Assembly (NCBI GenBank): GCA_024743275.1
Contig: JANSWW010000001.1
Location: 248,001 to 312,000, forward strand
DNA: 64,000 nt
DNA from: Alphaproteobacteria bacterium
Lineage (GTDB): Bacteria; Pseudomonadota; Alphaproteobacteria; JANSWW01
Reading direction: 5' to 3'
Part shown: piece by piece, positions 35,489 through 41,667 of the stretch
Layout of the letters: each line of letters opens with the position of its first letter
Position numbering within the stretch: the stretch's first letter is position 1
Notes under the pieces: model-generated
The model's database searches: none
Seen by the model: only the letters and a program-made list of their open reading frames with translations
Told to the model about the DNA's origin: nothing
Position numbers and translations under genes: made by a program

Positions 35489-35806
35489 TTAGTACCCGGC
35501 CTGCAGAAGTTGGACCAGGACACCCTCGCCGGCTGTCACACCCACAGTCGTCACGCGCACGGCCAGAACCGGCGTCGTGAACGAGCCAGCGCCGGAAGCC
35601 GAACCGGTGGCAACACTGAAGGCCCGAGGCGTCGAGCCGGCCGGGTCATCCATGGTCCCTTCGATGGTCCAGGACGTGACCGTGCCGGTGACGACGACAT
35701 TGTAGCCGACGTTGAACTCGGCACAGCGAGGGTTCAACAGGATCCAATCGCTAGACCCGTCCGACTCCGTGCGCTCGATTTCCTTGGCGCGATAGTTCGT
35801 GGCCAT
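35489..35806 (-). CDS. Small beta-rich structural protein
   Basis: A 105-aa protein (MATNYRAKEIERTESDGSSDW..). It is mostly beta strands rich in Thr/Val/Gly and ends GVLVQLLQAGY. It lies between capsid and adaptor genes after a leaky terminator-like hairpin. Probably a minor capsid or decoration protein by position only. Confidence 0.65.
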   Translation of the reverse strand: MATNYRAKEIERTESDGSSDWILLNPRCAEFNVGYNVVVTGTVTSWTIEGTMDDPAGSTPRAFSVATGSASGAGSFTTPVLAVRVTTVGVTAGEGVLVQLLQAGY

Positions 35807-35821
35807 TTCTCACTCCCAGAA

Positions 35822-35846
35822 AGAGGAAGGGACCCCGCAGGGCCCC
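35822..35846 (-). terminator. Weak terminator-like hairpin after the 233-aa gene
   Basis: GGGGCCC/GGGTCCC stem (one G-U) with a short loop, then TTCCTCTTTC on the leftward transcript. The tail is interrupted, so it probably attenuates rather than stops transcription. Confidence 0.5.
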
Positions 35847-35849
35847 ATC

Positions 35850-36551
35850 TTAGCCGGCGTAGCGGGCTTGCCCGTGCGCCAGTTCCTTGGTGGTGTGATT
35901 GACCTCCATCTGGATGCTGAAGACCGCAGAACCATCCGGCGCCGCCGTCGCGAGGCTGATGGTGCCGAGGACATCCGCCGAGGTCGCCGTCTCCGCAGAT
36001 GCAGCCGCCAGACCAGCCGTGACCGCATCCGGAACGGCCGCAAGGCCGTCCTTTCGGACGCCAACCAGGTAATCGAGGCCGATCAGTTTGAACGGCAAGC
36101 CGATCACATCAGTGGTCCCAACCGAGACATTGCCCGCCGTCGCCGCCGAGGCAGCCACCTGCGTGACGGTCTTGAACGCCTTGAGGCCCGCGACGGCACT
36201 GGTGCCGTTGAGAGCGATAGTTTCGACAATCGTTGCACCGCGCATGTCGGTGCCGGTGATCGTCAGGGTTTGAGTCGTATCCCCCGCGCCGGCGGACACC
36301 GCCGTGAGAGTCCGAGCCACGTCCATGGTGGCAACACCACTGGACGCGAGAGCACCCGCAATGGTCAGGTTGCCGGCCCCGGCGACAGCCTGGGCGGCGC
36401 AAACACCGTCCGCGTCATCGGCCGCAATGGCACCCGGGCGATAGTTGTAGAGATGCGTGACCGGGAGACCGGCCTTGCCGCTGTTGAACCGCTGATAGAC
36501 AGCATCGCCGGCGAACAGTTCGTCGGCGCGAGACAGAGTGTGTCGCGTCAT
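35850..36551 (-). CDS. Capsid-associated structural protein
   Basis: A 233-aa protein starting MTRHTLSRADELFAGDAVYQRFNSGKAG. Its Ala/Thr/Gly-rich beta body (TLTAVSAGAGDTTQTLTITG, MRGATIVETIALNG) is typical of head decoration or outer capsid proteins. It lies 70 nt downstream of the major capsid gene, after that gene's terminator-like hairpin. Confidence 0.62.
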   Translation of the reverse strand: MTRHTLSRADELFAGDAVYQRFNSGKAGLPVTHLYNYRPGAIAADDADGVCAAQAVAGAGNLTIAGALASSGVATMDVARTLTAVSAGAGDTTQTLTITGTDMRGATIVETIALNGTSAVAGLKAFKTVTQVAASAATAGNVSVGTTDVIGLPFKLIGLDYLVGVRKDGLAAVPDAVTAGLAAASAETATSADVLGTISLATAAPDGSAVFSIQMEVNHTTKELAHGQARYAG

Positions 36552-36584
36552 TTTCCATTCCTCTCAGAAGAACGCCATGGGCAG

Positions 36585-36613
36585 AAAATGAAAGGGGCCC
36601 CCGAAGGGGCCCC
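36585..36613 (-). terminator. Terminator after the major capsid gene
   Basis: Leftward transcript folds GGGGCCCC-TTCG-GGGGCCCC (8 bp, tetraloop), followed by TTTCATTTTC. Partial termination here would keep major capsid protein in excess over downstream genes. Confidence 0.75.
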
Positions 36614-36621
36614 GATCAGGT

Positions 36622-37530
36622 TTACGCGCCCGGCGAGCCCATCAGGCCGCGCGGGTCGGAAGCGCCGAAGGACAGACGGATGCTGCCCTTGTGCTTGTAG
36701 ACCTCGTTGTCGAACGAGTCCTCTGCACCGAACTCGATCGCCCGACGCTCAAAGCACTTCATGCCGTTGGGGGCATCGGTGCGAATGAACCAGGCATCCG
36801 GATCGGTGAAGTAGTTGCAGACGCTGTGACCCTCGGGGATGGCGCCATGGTAGCCGATGGCGTTGACATCGTTGTCCGAGGTTCCCGGCCGCTTCTCCGT
36901 CACCAGGAGGCGGGTCGCGACATAGTGGTTGGACGGGTGGACATGCAGGCCCTTGGGCTTGATGTTCACCAGCAGACCACGTTCGTCGATCCAGGCCGCC
37001 ATCTGAATGGTGGCGTCCTCCAACGCGGTCTCGTTGAGATCCGACGGAGTGGACAGGACGTTCGACCAGGTGCCACCGGTCAGGGTCGGGTGGTTGCTGG
37101 CCAGCAACGCCACGCCGTCACCATAGGTGACACTGGCGTCGAAGGCGTTGTTGTAGATGGCCGCACCCTTGACCTGGACCGTGTGGTGGATCGAGCGGGA
37201 CAGGGCTTTGCCGTACCGCTTGCCGAGCGCACCATACAGATTGTCCTCGTAGGCTTCGCGCGAAATGGCGAAGGCGAGGGCAATGGTCTCGTGGTTGTAC
37301 CGGGCAGTCCACATTTCCTGCGCGGTGTCGAAGGAGATCGAGGCGCCCTCGGCTTTCACCTTGGCCGCACCGAAGCCGCTCATCATCAGGTCTTCCTCGA
37401 AGGCCCGCTTGGACTTCTCGATGTCGAACAGGCGCTTGTGCTCCTGGTCGTACACCTTGTAGTCCTGCTCCATGACCTCGTTCAGACCGGGCTCAAGCAG
37501 CCTGCGAATCTTTGCGCGATTGATCGTCAT
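36622..37530 (-). CDS. Major capsid protein
   Basis: A 302-aa protein. It begins MTINRAKIRRLLEPGLNEVM, then ..FGAAKVKAEGASISFDTAQEMW.., HETIALAFAISREAYEDNLYG, GVALLASNHP and RLLVTEKRPGT. This is the arrangement of Mu/HK97-fold major capsid proteins. Length is normal. Position (scaffold upstream, terminator-like hairpin downstream) supports it as the abundant head protein. Confidence 0.82.
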   Translation of the reverse strand: MTINRAKIRRLLEPGLNEVMEQDYKVYDQEHKRLFDIEKSKRAFEEDLMMSGFGAAKVKAEGASISFDTAQEMWTARYNHETIALAFAISREAYEDNLYGALGKRYGKALSRSIHHTVQVKGAAIYNNAFDASVTYGDGVALLASNHPTLTGGTWSNVLSTPSDLNETALEDATIQMAAWIDERGLLVNIKPKGLHVHPSNHYVATRLLVTEKRPGTSDNDVNAIGYHGAIPEGHSVCNYFTDPDAWFIRTDAPNGMKCFERRAIEFGAEDSFDNEVYKHKGSIRLSFGASDPRGLMGSPGA

Positions 37531-37544
37531 TGCTCAGGCCCTCC

Positions 37545-38108
37545 TTACGTGCCGGCCGTGATCCGGTAGGCGTGCTCGTTGATGAAGACCTCGAACTTGG
37601 CGTAGGCGCCGTATTCGTTCTCTTGATCTTGAACCAGCCGGAGGATCCGAAGTTGCGCAGTGCCGGTGGCGAGCGAGGCAAAGTCCAAATGCCCGCCGGA
37701 AAGGCCAGTGGTGGCGGAGCCGGTGCCCGGATCGAAGTCCGCGTTCGCGTTTTTCGCCGTGGCATCCCAGGCACTCCCGTCCGCCTGGATCTCGAAGATC
37801 ACATTCGGATCGTCGATCACATGGACGATGATGTTGGAAGCGCCGGTTTCACCGGTCCAGTATTTCTGCCAGACCAGTTCGCCGGCAGAGTTGGTCCACT
37901 CGAAGCCAACAGCGACGCCGACCGCATCGGTGACGCCTTTTGTGGCACGAGTGACATCGCCATCTGCCGTGGCCATCACGAGATCACCGTTATAGATCGC
38001 GGTCGTGTCGGACGCCGAGATCGTATATTCGTTGGTGTGACCGTCGTACTTGCCAGAGGTCAGATGACGAATGGGACGAAGCCCAAAATGGGCCTGCGTA
38101 TTCGCCAT
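37545..38108 (-). CDS. Head decoration/structural protein
   Basis: A 187-aa protein starting MANTQAHFGLRPIRHLTSGKY. It has TAIYNGDLVMATADGDV, GVAVGFEWTN and IIVHVIDDPNVIFEIQADG. This pattern is found in phage proteins encoded directly upstream of the major capsid gene and likely bound to the head. It has an AGGAG-like site upstream and a 14-nt gap to the capsid gene. Confidence 0.7.
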   Translation of the reverse strand: MANTQAHFGLRPIRHLTSGKYDGHTNEYTISASDTTAIYNGDLVMATADGDVTRATKGVTDAVGVAVGFEWTNSAGELVWQKYWTGETGASNIIVHVIDDPNVIFEIQADGSAWDATAKNANADFDPGTGSATTGLSGGHLDFASLATGTAQLRILRLVQDQENEYGAYAKFEVFINEHAYRITAGT

Positions 38109-38145
38109 GGTACTCTCCTATGAGGCGATGGCGAACCGCCTGAAC

Positions 38146-38607
38146 CTAGTCGTCTAGGTCGATGTCAGGCCGTGGTCCGCCGCGTTGTACGGAGGTCCGG
38201 TGCATGTTGTAGATCGGCATTTGAGGATGGGCCTGCGCGTTCTCGTACATCTGCTGCTCGACACCCTCCATCTGGTTCCGCGAGACGCGGCGATAGTGGG
38301 CGTTGCGCTGCTTGACGATGCGCTCGGCAATCTTCATCAGGATCAGGCCACCGAACCTGTTGGTGTAGCCTTCGGCGAGTTCGGACTGTTCAACGGGCAC
38401 CCATCCCTCACGCTTGCGCACGCTCATGTTGCGCGCGTCATACGTCCCGTTGACCTCCTCACGGATCCAACGATAGACGAGGCCGGGCGGTGCCGGCGGG
38501 GTGTCGAGGGAGCGGGCTTCAACCCAGTCCTTGCCCTTCCAAAGGTCTTCTTCACGAGTGTTCGTTTCCCGAGTCTCCTCGGTGCGCGTCGGAGTGTTCC
38601 GCGACAT
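38146..38607 (-). CDS. Hypothetical head-morphogenesis protein
   Basis: A 153-aa charged protein starting MSRNTPTRTEETRETNTREEDLWK, with GLVYRWIREEVNGTYDARN and GWVPVEQSELAEGY. These motifs recur in small phage proteins next to scaffolds. No enzyme motif is visible. It lies between scaffold and decoration genes, so a minor head role is inferred. Confidence 0.65.
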   Translation of the reverse strand: MSRNTPTRTEETRETNTREEDLWKGKDWVEARSLDTPPAPPGLVYRWIREEVNGTYDARNMSVRKREGWVPVEQSELAEGYTNRFGGLILMKIAERIVKQRNAHYRRVSRNQMEGVEQQMYENAQAHPQMPIYNMHRTSVQRGGPRPDIDLDD

Positions 38608-38618
38608 ATCAGTCTCCG

Positions 38619-39647
38619 TTATTCGTCTTTGATTCGCGCCGCATAGCGGTGGTAGGGAACGCCGAGCATGTCTGCGACTTCTCGCTGTTCCGCGGTCAGC
38701 TTTGTGACCCCCCTACGGGAGCCGCGGCTGCTGGGGCCGCTGCGTGAGACGGGCGCCACAGGGGGAGCGCCGGGCTTCTTCTTCCGGCGAGGCGTGGGCA
38801 CCTCTTCACGATCATCTTCGCCACCGTCGAGGTCGCGATCCTCAAAGTGTTCGGGGAACCGCTTGGCAACGCGCCGGTCCAGTTCCTCGAAGTATTCGTA
38901 GTCCGTCGGATCCCAGCCCTGGCGGGTCAGTTGCTGATCGACCGTGGCCGCGAACCCAATCGCGTCCTCGTTTTCAGCATCCTTGGCCCAAGGGTTCTGC
39001 TTCAGCCAACGGGCTTGGTTTCTCTTCAGCTTGTCCTGGGCGTCCCCACTGAGCCGCTGGCGCCGGGGCGCCGGTTCGTCGTCTTCAGTGTCCGGTTCGG
39101 GCTCGGCCTCCTGCTTCTTCGGCGCGCGTTTGGGCGCCTCGCGGAGTTCGACTTCCGCACGCTGCAGGATCTCGCTTTCCCGATCGAGCGCGTGGATTGC
39201 CCGCTGGGCCTCGATCTCGGCGTCGTCATCGCCCTCGTCCCGGGCCTGCCGCAGACGGGACTTTGCCTCTTTCTGCCGGAAGTCCAGGAGTTGCTTTCGC
39301 AAGGCCAGGTTGGTCTGGGCCGCGGTGCGGAGATGGCCATTGGCAACATCGAGAGTTTCCCGGGTCTTGGCATGGGAACGCTGTTCCCCGCGCCATTGGC
39401 CGGTGATCTTCGCGATGCGCTTCTCGGCGCTGTTCTTCCGCTCCTCTTTCGGCTTCGGGCGCTCGTCCTCGTCGTCATCGTCGGGGTCGAGGCCGCCATC
39501 CAGATCGGTATCGTCACCGGCGTCGTCGCCGGCGTCGTCCTGGTCATCTTCCTCGTCTACCAGGGGATCAGGCTCGTCCTGGTCTACAAGGTCATCCTCG
39601 AAGTCGCGCTCGTCTTCTTCGTGGAGGTCTTCGTCGGTGTTCGCCAC
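38619..39647 (-). CDS. Scaffolding protein
   Basis: A 342-aa, highly charged, predicted helical protein. The N-terminus is extremely acidic (..DEPDPLVDEEDDQDDAGDD..), followed by a long coiled coil (about 100-200) and a basic C-terminus (TPRRKKKPGAP..) ending LGVPYHRYAARIKDE. This is the usual layout of phage scaffolds, whose basic tail contacts the coat. The start is GTG at 39647, with GGAGGG 5-10 nt upstream; the frame is open beyond, but that stretch belongs to the co-chaperonin gene on another frame. Confidence 0.72.
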   Translation of the reverse strand: MANTDEDLHEEDERDFEDDLVDQDEPDPLVDEEDDQDDAGDDAGDDTDLDGGLDPDDDDEDERPKPKEERKNSAEKRIAKITGQWRGEQRSHAKTRETLDVANGHLRTAAQTNLALRKQLLDFRQKEAKSRLRQARDEGDDDAEIEAQRAIHALDRESEILQRAEVELREAPKRAPKKQEAEPEPDTEDDEPAPRRQRLSGDAQDKLKRNQARWLKQNPWAKDAENEDAIGFAATVDQQLTRQGWDPTDYEYFEELDRRVAKRFPEHFEDRDLDGGEDDREEVPTPRRKKKPGAPPVAPVSRSGPSSRGSRRGVTKLTAEQREVADMLGVPYHRYAARIKDE

Positions 39648-39658
39648 GTCGCCCTCCC

Positions 39659-40078
39659 CTACAGCAGCCGAAGGTCGCTGGCGTCTTTGATGATCGCCGT
39701 GACCTGATCGTCGTGCATGATTCGGACTTTGTGGCCGGTGCTGAGACGGATGAAATCGCCCTGCCCGGCATAGCGCCGGAACCGGACAATATCGCCGACC
39801 TTGCACCAGGGGCCGCTCGGAAAGCTGCGGTCCTTGCATTCGACATACGCATCCGGGCCAAGGCCCATCACGACGCCCCAAGTCACCGAGTCTTCCTGTC
39901 GGTCCATGTGCTCATCGGGCAGATGAATCCCGCCCTTGGTTTTCCGAGCGAACTCGGGCACCGCAATCGCGATGTGATACCCCGTGGGGTAGACTGCCTC
40001 CTTGGGCAGATTGCTGATAAATTCGTCAGGCGAACTGACCAGCGGCACGGCGTTCGCCGTGGCAGCTTCAAAGTTCAT
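39659..40078 (-). CDS. GroES-like phage co-chaperonin
   Basis: A 139-aa protein of the GroES fold. YPTGYHIAIAVPEFARKTKGGIHLP contains the mobile loop region, followed by WGVVMGLGPDAY, CKVGDIVRFRRYAGQ and a C-terminal KVRIMHDDQVTAIIKD. Phage co-chaperonins such as T4 gp31 replace host GroES to fold the major capsid protein. It is encoded immediately before the scaffold and capsid genes, which fits that job. Confidence 0.85.
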   Translation of the reverse strand: MNFEAATANAVPLVSSPDEFISNLPKEAVYPTGYHIAIAVPEFARKTKGGIHLPDEHMDRQEDSVTWGVVMGLGPDAYVECKDRSFPSGPWCKVGDIVRFRRYAGQGDFIRLSTGHKVRIMHDDQVTAIIKDASDLRLL

Positions 40079-40124
40079 TGATGTCCTCTATGAAGGGAGA
40101 GCGCACGCAAGGTGCGAAAGGCCG

Positions 40125-40334
40125 TCAGTCGTCCCGGTCTTCAGGACGGAGGGCCCGCTGCAACTCCTGCTTCACGATGGTGCGGCAATCCTGCAAAGCG
40201 ACCCGTCTTGCGCGGGTGGCTTTGTATGCTTCCATGGTGCCGAAATCGTGGTTGAGGAGATGTTTTTCGTTCTCTTTGATCTTGTCGTCGATCCCGGCGA
40301 GAACGCGGCCGGCGAAGTCGTGAAGCGGGGACAT
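40125..40334 (-). CDS. Small phage protein
   Basis: A 69-aa helical protein (MSPLHDFAGRVLAGIDDKIKENEKHLLNHDFGTMEAYK..). Short proteins with this L-x-x-H-x-F...Y-x-x-x-x-G-x pattern and charged helices occur between portal and chaperonin genes in podoviruses. TAATG overlap with the next upstream gene. Function unknown. Confidence 0.68.
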   Translation of the reverse strand: MSPLHDFAGRVLAGIDDKIKENEKHLLNHDFGTMEAYKATRARRVALQDCRTIVKQELQRALRPEDRDD

Positions 40335-40486
40335 TACTTCGTGGCGGAGCCAGCCCCCGTGGATTTGGCCTGACCGCCCGGAGTGCTGGACCCGGCCGTG
40401 TTGCCCTTGAACGGAGCGATTTTGTGGTCGCTCTTGTATTCGTCGCCACCCGTGCCTTTGGGCGGCATTCCACCTTTACCTTTCAT
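40334..40486 (-). CDS. 50-aa Gly/Lys-rich phage protein
   Basis: A small gene starting MKGKGGMPPKGTGGDEYKSD and ending GGQAKSTGAGSATK. A strong TAGGAG lies 7 nt upstream of the ATG, and its stop overlaps the next start (TAATG). Basic, Gly-rich peptides at this site are frequent in podoviral head operons; role unknown. Confidence 0.68.
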   Translation of the reverse strand: MKGKGGMPPKGTGGDEYKSDHKIAPFKGNTAGSSTPGGQAKSTGAGSATK

Positions 40487-40749
40487 CGTGCTCTCCTATG
40501 GCAGGAAGTGAAGGGGCGTTCTGTTGCCAGGCCGCCCCGGGGCCCCGCTTTGGCTATGCAGCCATCGCAACCGGAGAATTGTCGTTCGCCGTTGTGGAGT
40601 TGGCCTATGCGCGGCCAGCCGTTCGCCCTCACAAGCCGCTTCCTGGCCTGTCGATCCTGGTTCCGGCCCATGAGAAAGCCGTCGGGTCCAAGATACACTC
40701 GATGCCGCGTTGCCTCTCGGGCAAGGGATTGAATGCCCCGACGACTTAC

Positions 40750-40812
40750 TGGTGGACCGGCCGGGACTTGCACCCGGGTCCAGACGATTCCGCCACTTGG
40801 TCAGCGGACGAA
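40750..40812 (-). other. tRNA-like 3' half (possibly a decayed tRNA)
   Basis: On the minus strand there is a perfect T-arm (CCGGG-TGCAAGT-CCCGG), the acceptor 3' strand CCGGTCC, discriminator A and encoded CCA. The upstream 40 nt include AAGTGGCGGAATCG, reminiscent of a D-arm, but no normal anticodon arm or matching 5' acceptor strand is found. It is probably a tRNA with an internal deletion, at the edge of the tRNA cluster. Confidence 0.35.
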
Positions 40813-40992
40813 TCAGGAGGAGGTATCCTCGAAGCTCATGCAGAACAGCTTGGTCTCTTCGCTGAAGGTCCAGACGACATCCGCGACGCCGGCATGGACG
40901 ATCACCAGCTTTTCCGTGACCCACACATAGGTCTCCGGGCCGAGGATCTGCAGGAAGTGGTTAAGCTGATCGGGACTGAGGCAATCGAGCAT
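40813..40992 (-). CDS. Small hypothetical protein inside the tRNA cluster
   Basis: A 59-aa frame, MLDCLSPDQLNHFLQILGPE continuing TYVWVTEKLVIVHAGVADVVW. It has GAGGTG 5-8 nt upstream of its ATG and an amphipathic, plausible composition. It starts 13 nt after the 3' end of tRNA-Pro. No family recognised. Confidence 0.55.
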   Translation of the reverse strand: MLDCLSPDQLNHFLQILGPETYVWVTEKLVIVHAGVADVVWTFSEETKLFCMSFEDTSS

Positions 40993-41005
40993 GGACACCT
41001 CGAAT

Positions 41006-41083
41006 TGGTCCGAGAGGATGGATTCGAACCACCGACTTTCCGGTCCCAAACCGGAAGCTCTGGCCAGACTGAGCTACACTCGG
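41006..41083 (-). tRNA. tRNA-Pro(UGG)
   Basis: Cloverleaf on the minus strand: acceptor CCGAGTG/CTCTCGG (one mismatch), D-arm, anticodon stem TCCGG/CCGGA with loop TTTGGGA (anticodon TGG), T-arm GTGGTTCGAATCCAT, encoded CCA. First of three phage tRNAs in a row. Confidence 0.88.
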
Positions 41084-41088
41084 GAAAT

Positions 41089-41163
41089 TGGTTGCACCGG
41101 TCGGATTTGCACCGACGATCTGCTGGGTATGAACCAGCCGAGATACTGCTTCTCCACGGTGCG
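41089..41163 (-). tRNA. tRNA-Met(CAU)
   Basis: Minus-strand cloverleaf: acceptor GCACCG/CGGTGC (terminal pair mismatched), anticodon stem GCTGG/CCAGC with loop TTCATAC (anticodon CAT), T-arm GTCGG-TGCAAAT-CCGAC, encoded CCA. Elongator Met or a lysidine-type Ile tRNA cannot be separated by anticodon alone. Confidence 0.82.
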
Positions 41164-41168
41164 GGTGT

Positions 41169-41241
41169 TGGCACCGGCCCGAGGAGTCGAACCCCGCTTG
41201 GCGGTTTTGGAGACCGCTGGCATCACCAGATGCAGACCGAT
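41169..41241 (-). tRNA. tRNA-Trp(CCA)
   Basis: Minus-strand cloverleaf: acceptor ATCGGTC/GGCCGGT, anticodon stem GCGGT/ACCGC with loop CTCCAAA (anticodon CCA), T-arm CGGGGTTCGACTCCTCG, discriminator G as in Trp tRNAs, encoded CCA. Confidence 0.87.
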
Positions 41242-41468
41242 TTTGAAAGGGAAAGGGGGGAGACGCCCTGGGTGATACCGAGATCCACTAGGTGTCCTGC
41301 GCGCCGCCTGGTGCAGGCAGCCTCCAGGGTCTCGCTTCACTCGGCACGACGTGTCGCGCCTCCCCAGGAATTAGAACCAGCAGTGTTGCGCCCGCTGGCG
41401 TCGCTTCCCTTTGGCACAGCCGCAGGGGGTCACGAACTTCATCCCGCGTCCAGCTTCTACTTCCGTTC
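41242..41468. other. Non-coding stretch upstream of the tRNAs
   Basis: No convincing gene. It contains GC-rich inverted repeats but no cloverleaf I could complete. It probably forms the leader of the tRNA transcript from the portal operon. Confidence 0.4.
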
Positions 41469-41531
41469 CTACGTCAGGAGGGCCGCAACGCCGCCCACCC
41501 CCAGATCAGAAGCATATATAAAGTTGGCCAT
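41469..41531 (-). CDS. Possible 20-aa micro-ORF
   Basis: MANFIYASDLGVGGVAALLT, preceded by AAGGAG at an ideal 7-nt distance. It lies in the 480-nt gap between portal and tRNAs. The ribosome-binding site is the only real support; it could instead be a leader peptide. Confidence 0.25.
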   Translation of the reverse strand: MANFIYASDLGVGGVAALLT

Positions 41532-41639
41532 AGTGGTCTCCTTCATACGCTGAATGTCTAGATGTGGTTGTTCAATTGGCCAATTCAAGCACATATTGAA
41601 GCGCCGGGGTCTTGCCGTGGGGTCGGGGGGAGCAGGCCC

Positions 41640-41656
41640 CCGGCGCAGCGCCGGTG
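41640..41656 (-). other. GC-rich hairpin after the portal gene
   Basis: CCGGCG-CAG-CGCCGG palindrome about 12 nt downstream of the portal stop on the leftward transcript, without a T-run. It is likely an mRNA processing or stabilising hairpin rather than a terminator. Confidence 0.4.
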
Positions 41657-41667
41657 GGGGCGGCGCT

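Noticed and set aside
39648..39881. N-terminal extension of the scaffold gene
   Set aside because: It is antisense-like in composition, overlaps the co-chaperonin coding region, and the GTG at 39647 has an excellent Shine-Dalgarno.
40483..40773. A leftward 96-aa frame ending in an ATGA overlap with the 50-aa gene
   Set aside because: It uses many rare codons (AGG, AGA, ATA, GGG), runs through the tRNA-like sequence and lacks a ribosome-binding site; the overlap is probably chance.
41360..41425. A possible extra tRNA upstream of tRNA-Trp (TTCTAAT loop)
   Set aside because: The loop is not flanked by a pairing T-stem and no acceptor stem can be formed.
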